DNA of 64,000 bases, from assembly GCA_035041965.1 (NCBI GenBank), contig JAPYMA010000612.1, positions 31,986-95,985 on the forward strand. Direction: 5' to 3'. Made by a program: the position numbers and the translations under genes. The notes under the pieces are model-generated. The model worked only from the letters and a program-made list of their open reading frames with translations, had not been told where the DNA came from and ran no database searches. Shown here in pieces: positions 1 to 23,312 of this stretch; within the stretch, counting starts at the first letter, position 1, and each line of letters starts with the position of its first letter. This stretch comes from Anisakis pegreffii (lineage: Eukaryota; Nematoda; Chromadorea; Rhabditida; Anisakidae).

Positions 1-96
1 CATTTGCTTTATTCTCTCTCATTGCCATTTCTCCAAAAATAATGCTCTCGACTTTACACTGCTTATCAATTCATTGGATGAAGCTTCCTCGTTAAG

Positions 97-3000
97 GGCT
101 ATGAAACCTCGATTGGGGCCGGTGAGGTACAACTGTCAGGTGGTCAGAAACAGAGAGTTGCGATTGCACGTGCGATAGCGAGGAATCCAAAAATTCTGCT
201 TCTTGATGAAGCAACAAGTGCTCTGGATGCTGAAAGTGAAATAATTGTACAAAATGCTCTCAAAAAGGTTATTAGTCCATAACTGAGTTGAATCGGAGAG
301 CATCAAGATATTCTGTGATCAATATTACATGCACGTCAAATTCCACGATATCCACAGTTAACAAATTTAAATTCATTTGATTTGGTACAGCAGGTGGCTT
401 AAAATGTTTATTAAAATTCGAACGCGTATAATAGATAAGAAACTCTTGATGAGCTTATACCAGTGTGATGCGAGCATCGAAGAATTTTGAGGATCCCGTC
501 TCCGACTTTTTTCGGTCCGACCACATTTCGGGGTTCCCGACTGGAAAATTTCGTCCACGATTTTCCCCATCCCCGACTTTTTTCCGTCCTCGTACCACAC
601 TAGCTTGTACTATTTACCTTAGTGATGCCTGCAACAGTTTTGTATGTTTTTGAAATTGGTAATCAATGGGCGTTTTCTAATAGTAATTGTTGATAGGTTT
701 TATCCATGATTTCAATATTTTTATCGCTTGTCGTCATCGAGAAGACAATATTTCCTGAATAATGTAGGAGTTGTACAGGCAAAAATTTCAGGCCTCTGTT
801 GGGCGTACCACAATAGTAATAGCTCATCGTCTTTCAACACTACGTGATGCGAACCGAGTGATTGTTTTGGATCGAGGAAAAGTCGCCGAAATCGGTATGT
901 TCATTCTATAACGCTTTTTTTTCTGGGTGCTCATGCTAACTGTTGTGGATAAAATTCTTTCTTATTGACGTTCCTTAGCACGTCCCGTCATTCGGTCGAA
1001 CGCTATAGCGTCTTCGACTGTTTGTACTAAATTCTTTAACAGGAAAACATTTTCGAACACCAGTAAGCTATCACTTTTAATAAGATGCCATTTCATATTG
1101 ATATGGTCCAAAAAGAGGTTATTTTGATTCGCTTTTTATTAATTTTAATGTCCAATGCACTTAACAAAAACTTATGATGAATATTGTTTGCTTTTGTAAA
1201 ATTTTGAAACGCTTTAAATTGAATTAATCAAATACATGATTTATTAATGAGATTGGCTATTCGGTTCAGCAAAATTCATTAATACTTTAGTGAACCTAAT
1301 TGAGAATATCGATAGGTTCTCACAAGCAGCTAGCAGAAAGGGAAAATGGAATATATGCGGCTCTTGTACGATCTCAGCAATTCAAAGAAGAAGCTGCTAA
1401 AAAAGGATCGTTGACTAGGTCTGATGAAGTGTCGATTCCAATTCAAAGAGCTGAGTAAGTACATTGGGATTTCGACATTCCTCTTGAGAGAATGAATGAG
1501 AAGCGCTTGCATTGCTTATTACGGGTGGTGCTCTAAATTAGTGCAGAAAATCAACTGCCAGAAATTCATCGCCCTTTTCACTTGATCGTTCCGCTGGTGA
1601 CAGTAGCAGATTGCGCTCTTGAACTTCAAGACTGTAATTTTTTGCGAGTGAATCTGACAGTAAATGTACACTTTATATAAATGTATAATCCGGTTTTAAT
1701 CTCGCACTGAGACGGTTGGTAATAAATTTGTTGAATTCAGTATGTTTTGTGATGTATTTTCGTGATTTTATTTTACAACATTCGTTAGATCTAATCTTAT
1801 TCAATCAAAGGCGCTCAATCATTCGTTTAATCCTGGATATCACCTCTGAGTTCAATGCAGAGCCTAAAACAAAGCTTGAACGTAAATCTTATCCACCTAA
1901 AAATCATTAAGCGATTAGATAAAAGTGAAATTCATTAAGCGATTAGATAAAAGTGCAATCAAAAAGCTCACCACAATAATAATCGATGTTTGTATCATTC
2001 ACTCGCATTTGTTCTAGCCATAAACAGTTATCTGATCACCAGATATCAGTCTCAAGCATATCGTCATCCCATTTCGCACGATGCAGTTTCACGAATTCCT
2101 CTCGAACAGCCAAATCTACCACTGTTTCAAATGTCATCGAAGAGAGGAATGAAGATGGTGAGGTGGAGATTTCAGTCAGCAGAAACAAGGTTATTATACC
2201 AAGAAAAGTGAACCGTATTGAGCTGTAGATTGTATATGATCTCCAGTCCATTTTCAGCACATGAGATAAACGTTTTGCAGGCAAAAATGAAACAACGAAA
2301 GGGTTTATGGCAGGTGTATACGAATGCTGATGGGCATTACGGTAAACTAATCAGTGCATTTTTAATGTCCATCATTCGAGGTATGGAATTACCAGCCTAT
2401 GCGCTCATGTTTGAATTTGGGTTCAATGGCTTCTCGTTAGACGATGGGAACTCGATGATGGAGCAAATTCTTGTCGTGCTAATCATGGCTGTTGCACTTG
2501 GAATCGCTTGTTTCGTTGCAATATTTGCGGCAGTAAGATTTATTGCTTTGATAATACGTCCAATTCTCGCAAGCGTTGAATAAGTTAACCGAAGCAACAC
2601 AGCACTTCTTTTAAATATTCATCATCTCGTAGCGATTTGTATCAATTGACTAAATTATTTAGTACAGTGGTTCTCACGTTCGGGTGCTCCATTCCCCCTT
2701 TTGATGATCTGGCAGGTTGCCGTTACCTTCCCCCCTCCGGATATAAGAACTTACTATTTCTACGTATAACGTCAGAAGTAAACGGAAAACGATTCTGTGG
2801 CAGGTTTCACCACTCAGATTCTATTAAAAACGAGGATCCTTTGAAGACAATCAGTTGTGGATGGACTGCTGAAAGTGTTGTTGATTCGTTGAAGCTTCGT
2901 GCGTTGCGTAATGTCCTCTATCAAGACGCGTCATATTTCGATGATCCAAATCGCAGTCAAGCAGTTACCGTCACAAGAATATCAACGGATGCACCTAACA

Positions 3001-6000
3001 TCAAAGCTGTTAGTTGATTATTTTCAGACGTTATATCGTCACGCATCAACTAGGCATATCTGCTTAACAAATAATCATGTTTTTGAACAACGATAAATGT
3101 GCTTATAGGCCTTAGATCAACGAATGATGCAAATAGTCAGTAATTTTGCGGCTGTGATTGCATGTGTCGTTATGGCACTGGCATTCTCATGGGAGATAGG
3201 ATTAATGGGGTTGACATGCTTCATTGCTCTCATCATAGGTCTGTATTTAGCTGCCGATCAAATGCAACATTATAACGATCTGGCAATTAGTAATGATCTC
3301 ACCGGACAGGTACAATTCATAATTCCACTTCCGTTCTACATAATTCATTCTAGAATCCGCGTTTCTTCGGCTCACTGAAAAGATTTTCAAGTTCCATTTC
3401 GAACACAATTATCTTCCGGTTTAACAATAAGTATATATTCAAACGATTACTTTTTTCGTGAGAACTCATTTATACATTTTCAGTTGGCGATCGAAATAGT
3501 GGAACAAGTGCGAACAATACAATTGATAACTAGAGAAGAGTACTTCCATTCGGAGTATGATCACCAACTACGCAACGTTTTGAAGTACCAAAAAAAGAGT
3601 GCTCCTTGCGAGGCGTTACTGTTCGCAGTCACCTCATCATTTATGTACTTCTCAGATATGGCTTCTTATGCGCTTGGTATTCCACTCATATACCACGGCT
3701 TCGCAACACCAAATCATATTTTCACGTCAGTTTTTGAATTACTCATGCAATCGAGCACTCTCTCACTTCTACGTACCTGACTCCTCGAAACAGTTTGTGT
3801 GAATAAGAGAATGCTCAGAATTGTTCGTTATCCTTGTAATATCATAGTGTTCACTCCTTTCGTTCAGTCCACGTTGTGATTGAGCAGTTAAACTGAATCT
3901 GAGGGTATTTACATGTTCGAATGATCAGTTTTCAGGGCAGCATTAGCAATTACAACAGGTGGCTGGGCATTAATCATGGTGTCCGGTTGCCTTAATACAT
4001 TTATTCTTGCTGCACCCGCGTCTGATTCTCTTTTCCGCATCATCAATGCCAAAAGTGTAATTGGCGAGATTGATGCTGGATTGCGTCCAGTAAGTTTCTG
4101 CTAGAGTTTACTCCATGAAAATAGACGGTTCCATTGAAACGTATCCATTGAAATACACGATTGCTGTTAATCTTGCTGAAATGTACAGTAATTGACTATG
4201 GTGAAATAATCTAACCTTACGTATAAGTATAACAAAAAATATGCGATGTGAACTAAAAGCCATTTTTGAACTGAATTTTATCATCATTCTAGAATGTAAT
4301 TGTTTTTTATGATCCATTTAGAGCATCAGTGGTGAAACAAGACTTAAAAAAGTTCGTTTCTCCTATCCGACGAGGCCACATCAGAAGATCTTAAATGGAC
4401 TGTCGTTAACAGCACGAAAGGTATGTGATAATCGTCTGAACGGAAAGCGTTACTATCTCATAATTAAAACTTCACAGTTTCTTTCCCATCAAGAAGCATA
4501 GATTATTTCCTCGTACTAATCAAACATCATTTTTTACAGGGTCAAACAATCGCAATTGTTGGGCCATCGGGTAGTGGTAAAACTACAGTGATAGCATTGT
4601 TGGAACGTTTCTATCAGTACAGCGATGGAGATTTGGTTCGTTTCGTTTCTGGAAACACTGATACATTCGTTGTTTTGTTTGTTTTTTTTTTCAATAAGGC
4701 TAACGAATCTCTTGTGAGAATTTGTTTCAAGATATACTACATATTATATTTCACACTCACCTTTTAGCATATTATCTTAATTATTGAACATTGGCAGAAT
4801 ATTACTCATCTGCCTCACCGATTACTTGAAGCGCTCGATACAAGATGCAAGCAATCGTGAATGAGAACGCCATTGTGATAGGAATAAGCAAGTGCACACT
4901 GACTGCAAGTCTTCAGACAGGTTCGATAGTTGTGTTCATTCATAACGATGTTGGATTTGCAGACAATAGACGGTTGTTCAGTGCATGATATGTCGTTGCA
5001 TTATTTGCGCGAGCATATGGCGCTGGTTGGACAAGAAGCGGCCTTACTGAATGGTACCATAGCCGAGAATATTTTGTTGGGTACGACAGGAAAAACGATC
5101 GACGACATACGAGCTGCTTGTAAGATGGCAAATGCACACAAGTTCATCGAAGCAACACCAATGGTTTGTCAGCACTCCTTTGAGCACAGAGCATGGCTGC
5201 TTATCAACAGCTTATGCTGAGTTTCAACCAGGATTAGAATGTGTCGTCATGCTCAATTGATAAACATGTCACAATTCGGCTTAAGAGAAGAATAAATTGT
5301 CAGTCTCATCAGCACCTTAACTTTCAACACTTCTTCGAAAAATTCTGTTGAGGAAATGAAAGACATTTGATCGTTCTCATATTTTTTACAAGCTATCTAA
5401 TACTAATTGTAAAGTGTAGTGTCGTTATTCACGTATTGCAGGGATACGAAACTGAGGTTGGTGAGCGTGGCGCGCAGCTGTCTGGAGGACAGAAACAACG
5501 GATCGCAATCGCGAGAGCGCTTGTCAGGAATCCGACAATACTGCTCCTTGACGAAGCGACTAGCGCACTGGATGCTGATAGTGAACGGGTATTCGATGAA
5601 ATAATTTTATCAATTTCTGCCCAACGCATTTTTGCATCATTCGAAGATGAAATCACTCAAAATTTGTCACCGTACGTAGTCTTTACCCGCATTCGAGTGA
5701 TAAGTGTGTGGAATGCAGTAGACACTTGCTATCAGGATGATAAATTTGGGCAGAAGTCGTTTATAGATCAAATTTTACTTCTAACTCTGTACAGATCCTG
5801 ACTAATTTACACATTTATTGTATTGATATGCGATTGTGTCAACGCGTACTCACTTATTTGTTGCTGATTGCGGATTATTCCCTTTCTTTATGAATAATTT
5901 CTGCATAAACGTTATGCTGTTATGTAACGTTCGATTTTTGTAAGATTAGATTAAATTATATTCTATTCAGGCAGTTCAACAAGCACTCGATCAAGCAAGT

Positions 6001-6171
6001 GTTGGTCGAACATGCATAACTATTGCACATCGTCTTTCTTCCATCCAGTTCGTTGATCAAATTTTCTTTGTTGAGAATGGCAAAGTGTCTGAGCACGGAA
6101 CGCATCAAGAACTGATCGAACTCGACGACAAATATGCTGACTTGATACGGAAGCAAGATCTCAAATCTTAA
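97..6171 (+). CDS. P-glycoprotein-type ABC transporter (5' end outside window)
   Basis: Full-size ABCB exporter, an ATP-driven membrane pump for hydrophobic compounds. Fourteen exons are visible: 97-267, 792-894, 1316-1454, 2028-2157, 2281-2532, about 2847-3008, 3109-3309, 3484-3725, 3936-4089, 4322-4420, 4540-4635, 4963-5163, 5442-5588, 5971-6171, giving 765 codons in one frame. The first exons hold the end of nucleotide-binding domain 1 (signature LSGGQKQR, Walker [14 protein letters not shown]-loop IAHRLST). A charged linker follows, then the second six-helix membrane domain, then a complete domain 2 with Walker [11 protein letters not shown]-loop [10 protein letters not shown], signature LSGGQKQR, Walker [12 protein letters not shown] and H-loop IAHRLSS. 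All catalytic motifs are intact, so it looks functional. TMD1 and the start of NBD1 lie before the window. Weakest points are the linker exon end at 2157 and the acceptor near 2846, which is TTTGAAG and not CAG; a transposon fragment sits in that intron. Which pgp paralogue it is cannot be decided. Confidence 0.93.
488..600. repeat. degenerate tandem motif in pgp intron
   Basis: Within the intron 268-791 a motif CCGACTTTTTTC followed by GGTCC or CGTCC occurs twice about 70 bp apart, together with other C-rich blocks (TTCCCGAC, TTCCCCATCCCCGAC). It is clearly unlike the surrounding AT-rich intron and looks like a decayed repeat or a mobile-element fragment. Confidence 0.4.
2665..2750 (+). mobile_element. 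terminal fragment of a CAGTGGTTCTCA-ended DNA transposon
   Basis: Starts CAGTGGTTCTCACGTTCGG directly after a TA dinucleotide and shares about 80 bp, including the block GATCTGGCAG and the following C-rich tract, with the left end of the element at 13500. No matching right end is visible, so it is a truncated copy in an intron of the ABC transporter. Confidence 0.6.
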
Positions 6172-6705
6172 CTGAACTTCATCCTTGTTGTCAGTGGTTC
6201 TCGTGGGGAGAAGAGGGGTTCGAGGATGCCGATAGAGAATTGAGGAGGCTGGCAAGTGAATGCTGGCTTATTGTCGTATTTTGTCCATGAACTGCGAATG
6301 ACTTCTTTTCAAAATGTTTGTTTTATCACGAGAAAGTGATTCCTCTGATGACACCGGTGGATTCTTGATAGCAAAATTCTTGAACATTAAACCAATGTGT
6401 GGTTTCCTTCTGATGTATCGCTGAGTGATAGTGGTTTGTTTGGGGGGAAGGTGGAGTAGTTGTCGTGTAGTCTGTTGAAGAGTAATGTTATTCGACAACC
6501 TCATTCAAACCAATCATGCGTGCACTTTGATCGTGTGCGCTCACTCAGTTGGTAGGGTTACACTATGCTCAGGCAGACACTTAGTCTAAGAATCATTCAG
6601 GAACATAGGCTGAATCTGGCCACAGAAGCAATTCTTAGGCTCTTCCATTCCTGCATTGCAAAGCCGACTCTTCATGGAGTTGTTTAATAATACATGCGAG
6701 AACCA

Positions 6706-6786
<81 letters not shown>

Positions 6787-6791
6787 TTTTT

Positions 6792-6851
<60 letters not shown>

Positions 6852-7843
6852 ATATATATATTATGCTATACTGATATGTCTGTCTTCATTAATAAAGCTC
6901 ATATATATCAATCACCAATTCGATAAATTTTAATGTTTGTGTTTGACAGGTCAAACACAAACATAAAACAGCTTCAGTATGCGAAATGAATGAGTGTTAT
7001 TCATTGACTATCTTACGACGAGAGTTGATCTGTTCACATGAAATAAATTTGACGCTCAGTAAAACAATAGTTTTGCTTGATACAAGCGTTAGTAGTTTGA
7101 GTGCTTGCGTATTTCTTTATGGATTAAGGTCCACGTTTCAGCACCTCAAGCGAAGATTGTACCTCAAACTTCTCGGTATCCCTCAGCGTCTTCCATAGTG
7201 AATGGATGAGCAATTGGAAGCTGAATTGCAAAATTTATCGCAGATTAGGTTTCATTTTCCTGCAGTGAAAGAGTGAATTGCTGATTTGTACTGATGATTC
7301 TAGGAAGTAGATGGAACTGAAAACTATTTTCATTTGCATACCAGAGGAATATTTTACTGGCTGATAAATTCGAAATGAAGCAATATTATGAAGCATTATC
7401 GGTCAATGATATTGCGCGAGCATTTCTAGTAGCGCTCATTATGATTAAAGCACGGATGTCTGCTATTACTTCTTGGCTCGCCATGTGATAAGTGAAACTG
7501 ATGGACGCATCCTGGGTCATGAGACGAGGAAAAAGCGTGCATTCAATTGGTTTCCGCGTTCACTAATTTCAAGTGATCGGTCAATTTCGCTAACAAGTTC
7601 TTCCTTTAACGATCAATCATTTTCCGTGCAAATTTGAATTGAAAGCAATGTTACGTCATGCTGCGGTTTTGTTTTTAACAGCTATATTATTGCTTTTTTT
7701 ACGTGGTATTTTTCTTCACTTCATTATTTGATAGGCAGATGACGAAGGCGTGGTTTCTGCAGTTGGTTGTTGAAGGTGTTTATTTGAAGTGTTGCATAAT
7801 CAAATGATATTCACAAAGTCATAGTTTTAATTGAAAATTTTAC
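6172..7843. other. intergenic: ABC transporter to Maf gene
   Basis: No coding region that I can support. It holds a long TA microsatellite at about 6708-6862 and a sequence beginning CAGTGGTTCTCGTGG at about 6195 that resembles the end of the CAGTGG transposon family found at 2665 and 13500. Confidence 0.6.
6708..6862. repeat. (TA)n microsatellite
   Basis: About 155 bp of almost pure TA dinucleotide, interrupted by short T-rich breaks near 6776-6800 and 6836. Open frames of alternating Ile and Tyr across it are artefacts of the repeat. Confidence 0.95.
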
Positions 7844-8948
7844 ATGGAACATATCTCAAAAATGAATACAAATTGCGAAGAAGCATTAAAGGGAGTAACC
7901 TATATGACTTCAGCAACTTCCTATTCAGTTAGTTCCCCATTTATCCAACACAATTCTCCATCAACGTCGCTCGAAAATCATTCGCCATTCGTTCAGACTG
8001 CATTCATTAAGGCATCTTCACCATCACTTTCGAGTTCCTCCTCAACTTCCTCTTTACAACTCCCGAATATCTCAGATGAAGAGTTGGCTAATCTCACTGT
8101 TCGACAGCTCAATCAACGTCTTCAGGTAATGAATTTCCTACTCAAAACTTATTCTTACAATAAGAAAGAGAAATTGAGCAGTTCCAGACAGCAAACATTT
8201 CTGTGACCAGTATATATCAACTGGCGTAGATGTTTTCCACGCTGTTCATTTTAAGTGCATAAATTCTTATTCATGCTCGACAGATAAATACGTGTTCTAC
8301 ATGAGTTCAGTTTGATGAGATCAATTTCTCAATACTTTGCATTGAAAGAGCGCACTTTTCAAAATTACCATTAGAATATCAGTTGAAGTTGAACATTTTA
8401 CTACAACAAAATGTCATGCTTAAAAGTTTTTGATTCATTCTGTACTGTCAGCTATCGTATTGATGCCTCAACTCTGACTGCTCCACTTAATTCTTTGCTT
8501 TCAAATGAACTGATTTCGCACATCCGAAATTTGCATTCATAAGTGGTAAAATGTATACATTCACACAATTGCTCACAAAATTTTTCACCCTAAAGTGAAC
8601 CTTTCACACCAGATTCTTTCCAATCTGTTCAACGTCAGAGTGCAACTGAATATCGATCACTGGATAATGTTGCAGGGTCAAAACCGACAAATTGTAACAG
8701 CCCTCAAACAGAAGCGAAGAACATTAAAGAACCGAGGTTATGCGTTCAACTGTCGCATCAGAAGGATCCAAAATCAACTTCAACTGGAAGCGGACAATAT
8801 GATGCTGAGAAATCAAGTGCGATGTCTTAAGCAAATGCTGCATTCTCTACAGACGCGATTAGCTTATTACGAGCCTAGTTTCGCGTCTGTTAATGACGTG
8901 CACTCCGAAGCGATTACTTCTTCATATCCACAATCATATAAATATTAG
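7844..8948 (+). CDS. maf-1: small-Maf-like bZIP transcription factor
   Basis: Two exons, 7844-8125 and 8676-8948, joined in phase 0 through a CAG/GTAATG donor and a TTGCAG acceptor, encode 184 residues, the usual size of a small Maf. Residues 1-70 are Ser/Thr-rich. Residues 74-100 match the extended homology region specific to Maf proteins (SDEELANLTVRQLNQRL). A basic region follows with LKQKRRTLKNRGYAFNCR, the Maf-type RGYA-xxCR signature, then a leucine-zipper heptad region to about residue 165. Known Maf proteins bind MARE-type DNA as dimers with other bZIP proteins; small Mafs lack an activation domain and none is evident here. The sequence NRGYAFNCR differs from the more usual AQSCR or AASCR form. 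It lies downstream of the ABC transporter on the same strand with a 1.7 kb gap, so it is probably independently transcribed. The symbol is by analogy with C. elegans. Confidence 0.9.
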
Positions 8949-9985
8949 TTTAGGCTTTGTAAATAAATGCTATCGCATAGATTTTTTTTTTCAAATCCAT
9001 GCACTTCACACTGATTTTGCCACGGAGTGACCAACTGTTGTTTACAAGAACATCACCGTGTGAATCGATAGGTAGGTGTTTCAGATAATTCGAATATTAC
9101 TATGGTGTTGTGTTAGCATCGATAAGCACTAATGATAAGCGCGTACCTGGCACAGAGCAGCACCTAACAAATTATTTGTGCTCTAAAAGAAGTGCATACA
9201 AAACATATATACACTGATATTCACAAAAATGCGTATTTTTTCGGTAGTCTTATCATGTACATCATCCATGCACTTAAACGATAATCGTTCCAAACAAACA
9301 AATTTTCAAAGAGCACTCATTTATTTACCGAACACTTACAAAAATTAATGAACAGTAGCTGAACCTACTTCCAATAATCATCTTAACGAAGCAAAATGTT
9401 TTTAATCCGTAAAATTGGTGCAATATCTCTGATCTATAGACAAGCACGAAAAAAGGATGCAACTAACAGCACATCACATAACTGATTAATTATTCGGGGA
9501 AGTTATCAAACTGTTAGCAATGTCGCACACTGATGCTAAGAAAACATCGAACTATTGTTCGTTGCATTCGCAGACAAATGAACGTGCATTTTTTCGAGGG
9601 TCGTCTTCGATACTCTCGAAATGTAAATTTATCATAAATATGTTTCCATCTTATATGTTTTCATCACATTGAAATTAAGCTCGACTCAGTTAGTTCCCTT
9701 CATTTATGCTGCTAATGTGTTTGTTTATGCTAATCTTTCTTTGCAACTAACGATGAATATGTTCCATGATTATTTCAGAATTAGTTACAGATACAACACA
9801 AGATTTGTTCATTTACAGTCCAATAAAGGAGCTATACCATATTGCAGACCACCCATGAAACAGCGTCAATCGTTCTTTCAGTTCTTCCATCGAATAAATA
9901 AATATCAATTCACAAACTTACTTTTTGACTCACTATATTCTTAGTGAGCACAGTGATGAAATACAGAGAATGATGAAGTAGATTT
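8949..9985. other. intergenic stretch after the Maf gene
   Basis: Apart from the polyadenylation signal I see no gene, repeat or RNA here. Short open frames (for example 9669-9944) have no recognisable motif and no splice structure around them. Confidence 0.5.
8962..8967 (+). other. AATAAA polyadenylation signal of the Maf gene
   Basis: A canonical AATAAA lies 14 bases after the stop codon, implying a very short 3' UTR. Confidence 0.6.
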
Positions 9986-9999
9986 CATGCAACGAGGGT

Positions 10000-10600
10000 C
10001 ATTTAACTTGGATCTGCACGTATTGTCCCGGAAGCAAAACACAATCCAAACAGTGGTTTGCTTCTTAGGGGATCAGCGGGCCATTCAAGGTCAACGCCGT
10101 AAAATCTCGAAAGAAAGTCATGGCAACAGTTTTTTGAGACTCGTAAGGAGTGACCTCGTAGATTTTCTAGAAGAAACTAACACAACAATAGGTGCATATT
10201 ATGCGCATGTTTCCCATGAACTGCAGCACAATACTGTTGCAAAAAGAAAAGTAAAGCTACATCATGGAATCATGTTCCATCACAACAACCCACTCACACA
10301 CACACATCACAAGTTGCGAGAGCTATACTTCTTGAATTTCGTTGGTAAACTTTGCCATATTTACCATACAGCCCTGATCTTGCTTCATCTGATTTCTTTT
10401 TGTTCCCACAGATGAAAAAATATTCTCGAAAAGAATGCGATTCGGGTCTATAGATGAAATGAAACAAGCTGCTTTAACACGGTTTCGTTTGAAGGGTCAG
10501 AATTACTTCGCAAGTGAATTGAACGATTGAGAACATCCTCAGGGGAAGTGTGTGTAACAAGCTGAGTATTAACAACCGTTATAATTTAACTTGTTGCTGT
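10000..10600 (+). pseudogene. decayed mariner-family transposase
   Basis: Reading across three frames gives consecutive pieces of a mariner (Tc1/mariner superfamily) transposase: TWICTY, then RKKVMATVF, then LVDFLEE..TIxGAYYAH, then a HHNNP..HTHH stretch where the family has HHDN with a catalytic aspartate, then SSDFFLFPQMKKY, then KQAALTRFRLKGQ and a C-terminal EH..GKCV block. Several stops and frameshifts interrupt it, and the second catalytic Asp is replaced by Asn, so it is dead. The order and spacing of the blocks follow the family closely, which makes the assignment secure despite the decay. It lies between the Maf gene and the 3' end of the glutamate receptor. I could not delimit its terminal inverted repeats. 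Confidence 0.85.
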
Positions 10601-10984
10601 ACAGCATATCTTGGGAGAAGAATTTCCGCGAACTATTTGATCACCCGCATACGAAAGAATACTTGAGACAAAAATATAGTTTTATTATGGCTTCCATAAT
10701 ATTCTGTGAAATTTGTTGCCGAATTAGTTCAATGAGCATTTTCGATGATCATGCAACAGTCAATATCGGTTGTAATCGAAGATAAAATCACTGAACAGAA
10801 TATGTCCGAAAATGGAAGCGAATGCACACGGATCGACGAACCCAGAAGGCACAAACGAGGGAAATTGTTTGTTAGACGATGGTAAACAATCCAATGAAGA
10901 TGTTATAACGGAGTGGCAATGGTGAATTGCACCGGTTGTACACCACGACTTTTCAGCAGCTGAAGTTAATTCATTGAAAGAATC
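10601..10984. other. short gene-free stretch with an orphan open frame
   Basis: Contains a hydrophilic 37-residue open frame (10812-10925, +) 13 bases after an acceptor-like CTGAACAG. No second exon or homologue is recognised, so it is not annotated as a gene. Confidence 0.4.
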
Positions 10985-21582
<10,598 letters not shown>

Positions 21583-23282
21583 CGCTGCGCAGTGTCACTT
21601 ATGCAACGCTAGGCTGATGGATGCAGCACAAGTTGGGCTGTGTCTATCCATGATCGAATCGAATTGATTTAGGGCACTCAGAAGCTGTTATCGCTTCAAG
21701 CGAACAGCAGCATCCGAACGAACAGCAGCCTTGTTAACAGCCCAAAACAGACCCCTACACCCTCTCTTGTTCGCCTAATTCACTTTTCATCTTCACTCTT
21801 CTAACACTGATTCGGCTTATAAGAACCGACGCGTTCCCGCACTATCACCTCATTCTTCAGATCATTTGTCTGACCAGTTCGCCTCAAGCACACTTTCACC
21901 TCCACTACTCACAACTTCTCGCATTCGCCTACCCATTCACCCTTATCCACTACTTCTAATTCCGTAATCCTATTTTCATAGCACACTTCACATAAATTCT
22001 TCTTATTCAGTATTCAGAGCCGTTATCACTTCACTTCTTTTCGTCAATCTCAAAACATAATCAACTAAACCAAGTCAAAAATTTAGACCGTCGTTCCACG
22101 ATTATGAGATGCGAAGTTACTGAATCATTTCAACAACCCATTCATCCTTTTCAGCCCATATCAAATTTAATTTGTATCTGTCTTCACTTGTTTAATGCTC
22201 TATTTTTCCTCAACAATACTTCTTCAAATTCGCAAACTTATTTTATTAAGAGTTTCATTACAGAAAGAATAAAATTGCGAGCAAATATTGTGACGCTGAG
22301 GAAACTTTCAGAGAGTGAAATGAAATATTTAACAAGTTAATATTCCAATCTCAGTTTTTGTTGCGCTATTGATATGACAAGGGGATTGGCTCAATAATTC
22401 CATTTGCTCGTCTAGAATTAGCAGATAAAACATCTTCAGCAATAGCAATGACCATATAACAAGCACTGTCTAATATTTACTCCTTCTCCGAATAGTGCCA
22501 AAAAGTGCGAATTCATCACTCGAATCATAATAAAAATATTCCACACATCCAACAGTCAGTAATTAAAACGATGTCGTCATTACTACGATTAATCATGAGG
22601 AAAATATTGTTTGGCTTTTTAATCACGCATTCTGTTGCCTGACTTGATAACAAATGCGTAATGAGACGTATTTCGTAAGTGATATCAATAAGGCACAAAA
22701 ATTACCCACAGATTACTGGAACCGTTGCGTGAGAGAGTAATCGTATGAATGTTCAAGTGCCCGTCAAAATTAAGGCTAGATAGGACAACAATAGAACTGG
22801 GTTAACTGTTCTTCAAATGTTTCGAAAACGTTTCAAGAAATTGAGCAAAAACATCTAATAGTATTGACAACTATCAAATTTAACTGATCATGAACAATTT
22901 TTAACGTACTCAGCCATCTGTTGTGCGTCTAAGTCTGTTCATTGCATCGCTAATTTAATGCGATGTTCTCGTTCTTTATGTGCCATCATTTCTTTGTGCT
23001 TTTCAAGCGTTCCTTTCTTGTCATCGAAGCACATTACTGAAATAAGTGAGAACTGCAACGCAGTACGAGGCCAAGCAAGCGCACTTCGTCGAACACATAG
23101 CAAATACAACTATTTTAGCAATGACGAATTACACCAATTCCATGTCATTCTTACAGTTTTAGCTCATCGAAGAAGCGATTGCTAATTTAATTTCTAATTA
23201 TACAATTCAGTCACATGGCTATGGTTAAAAATTGATCTTTGAGAATATCCTCTTGCTTCAGTGAAGTGATCTATGTATCCTC

Positions 23283-23312
23283 TTTCTGTTCCACACTTTT
23301 GTGGAACAGAAA
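23283..23312. repeat. perfect 12-bp hairpin
   Basis: TTTCTGTTCCAC (23283-23294) is followed after a 6-base loop, ACTTTT, by its exact reverse complement (23301-23312). It lies in the intergenic stretch, and the short loop would allow a stable hairpin in DNA or RNA. Confidence 0.8.

Noticed and set aside
6656..6933. Long open frames of alternating Ile and Tyr
   Set aside because: They are translations of the TA microsatellite; the same happens at 11198-11297, 40264-40530 and 53513-53595.
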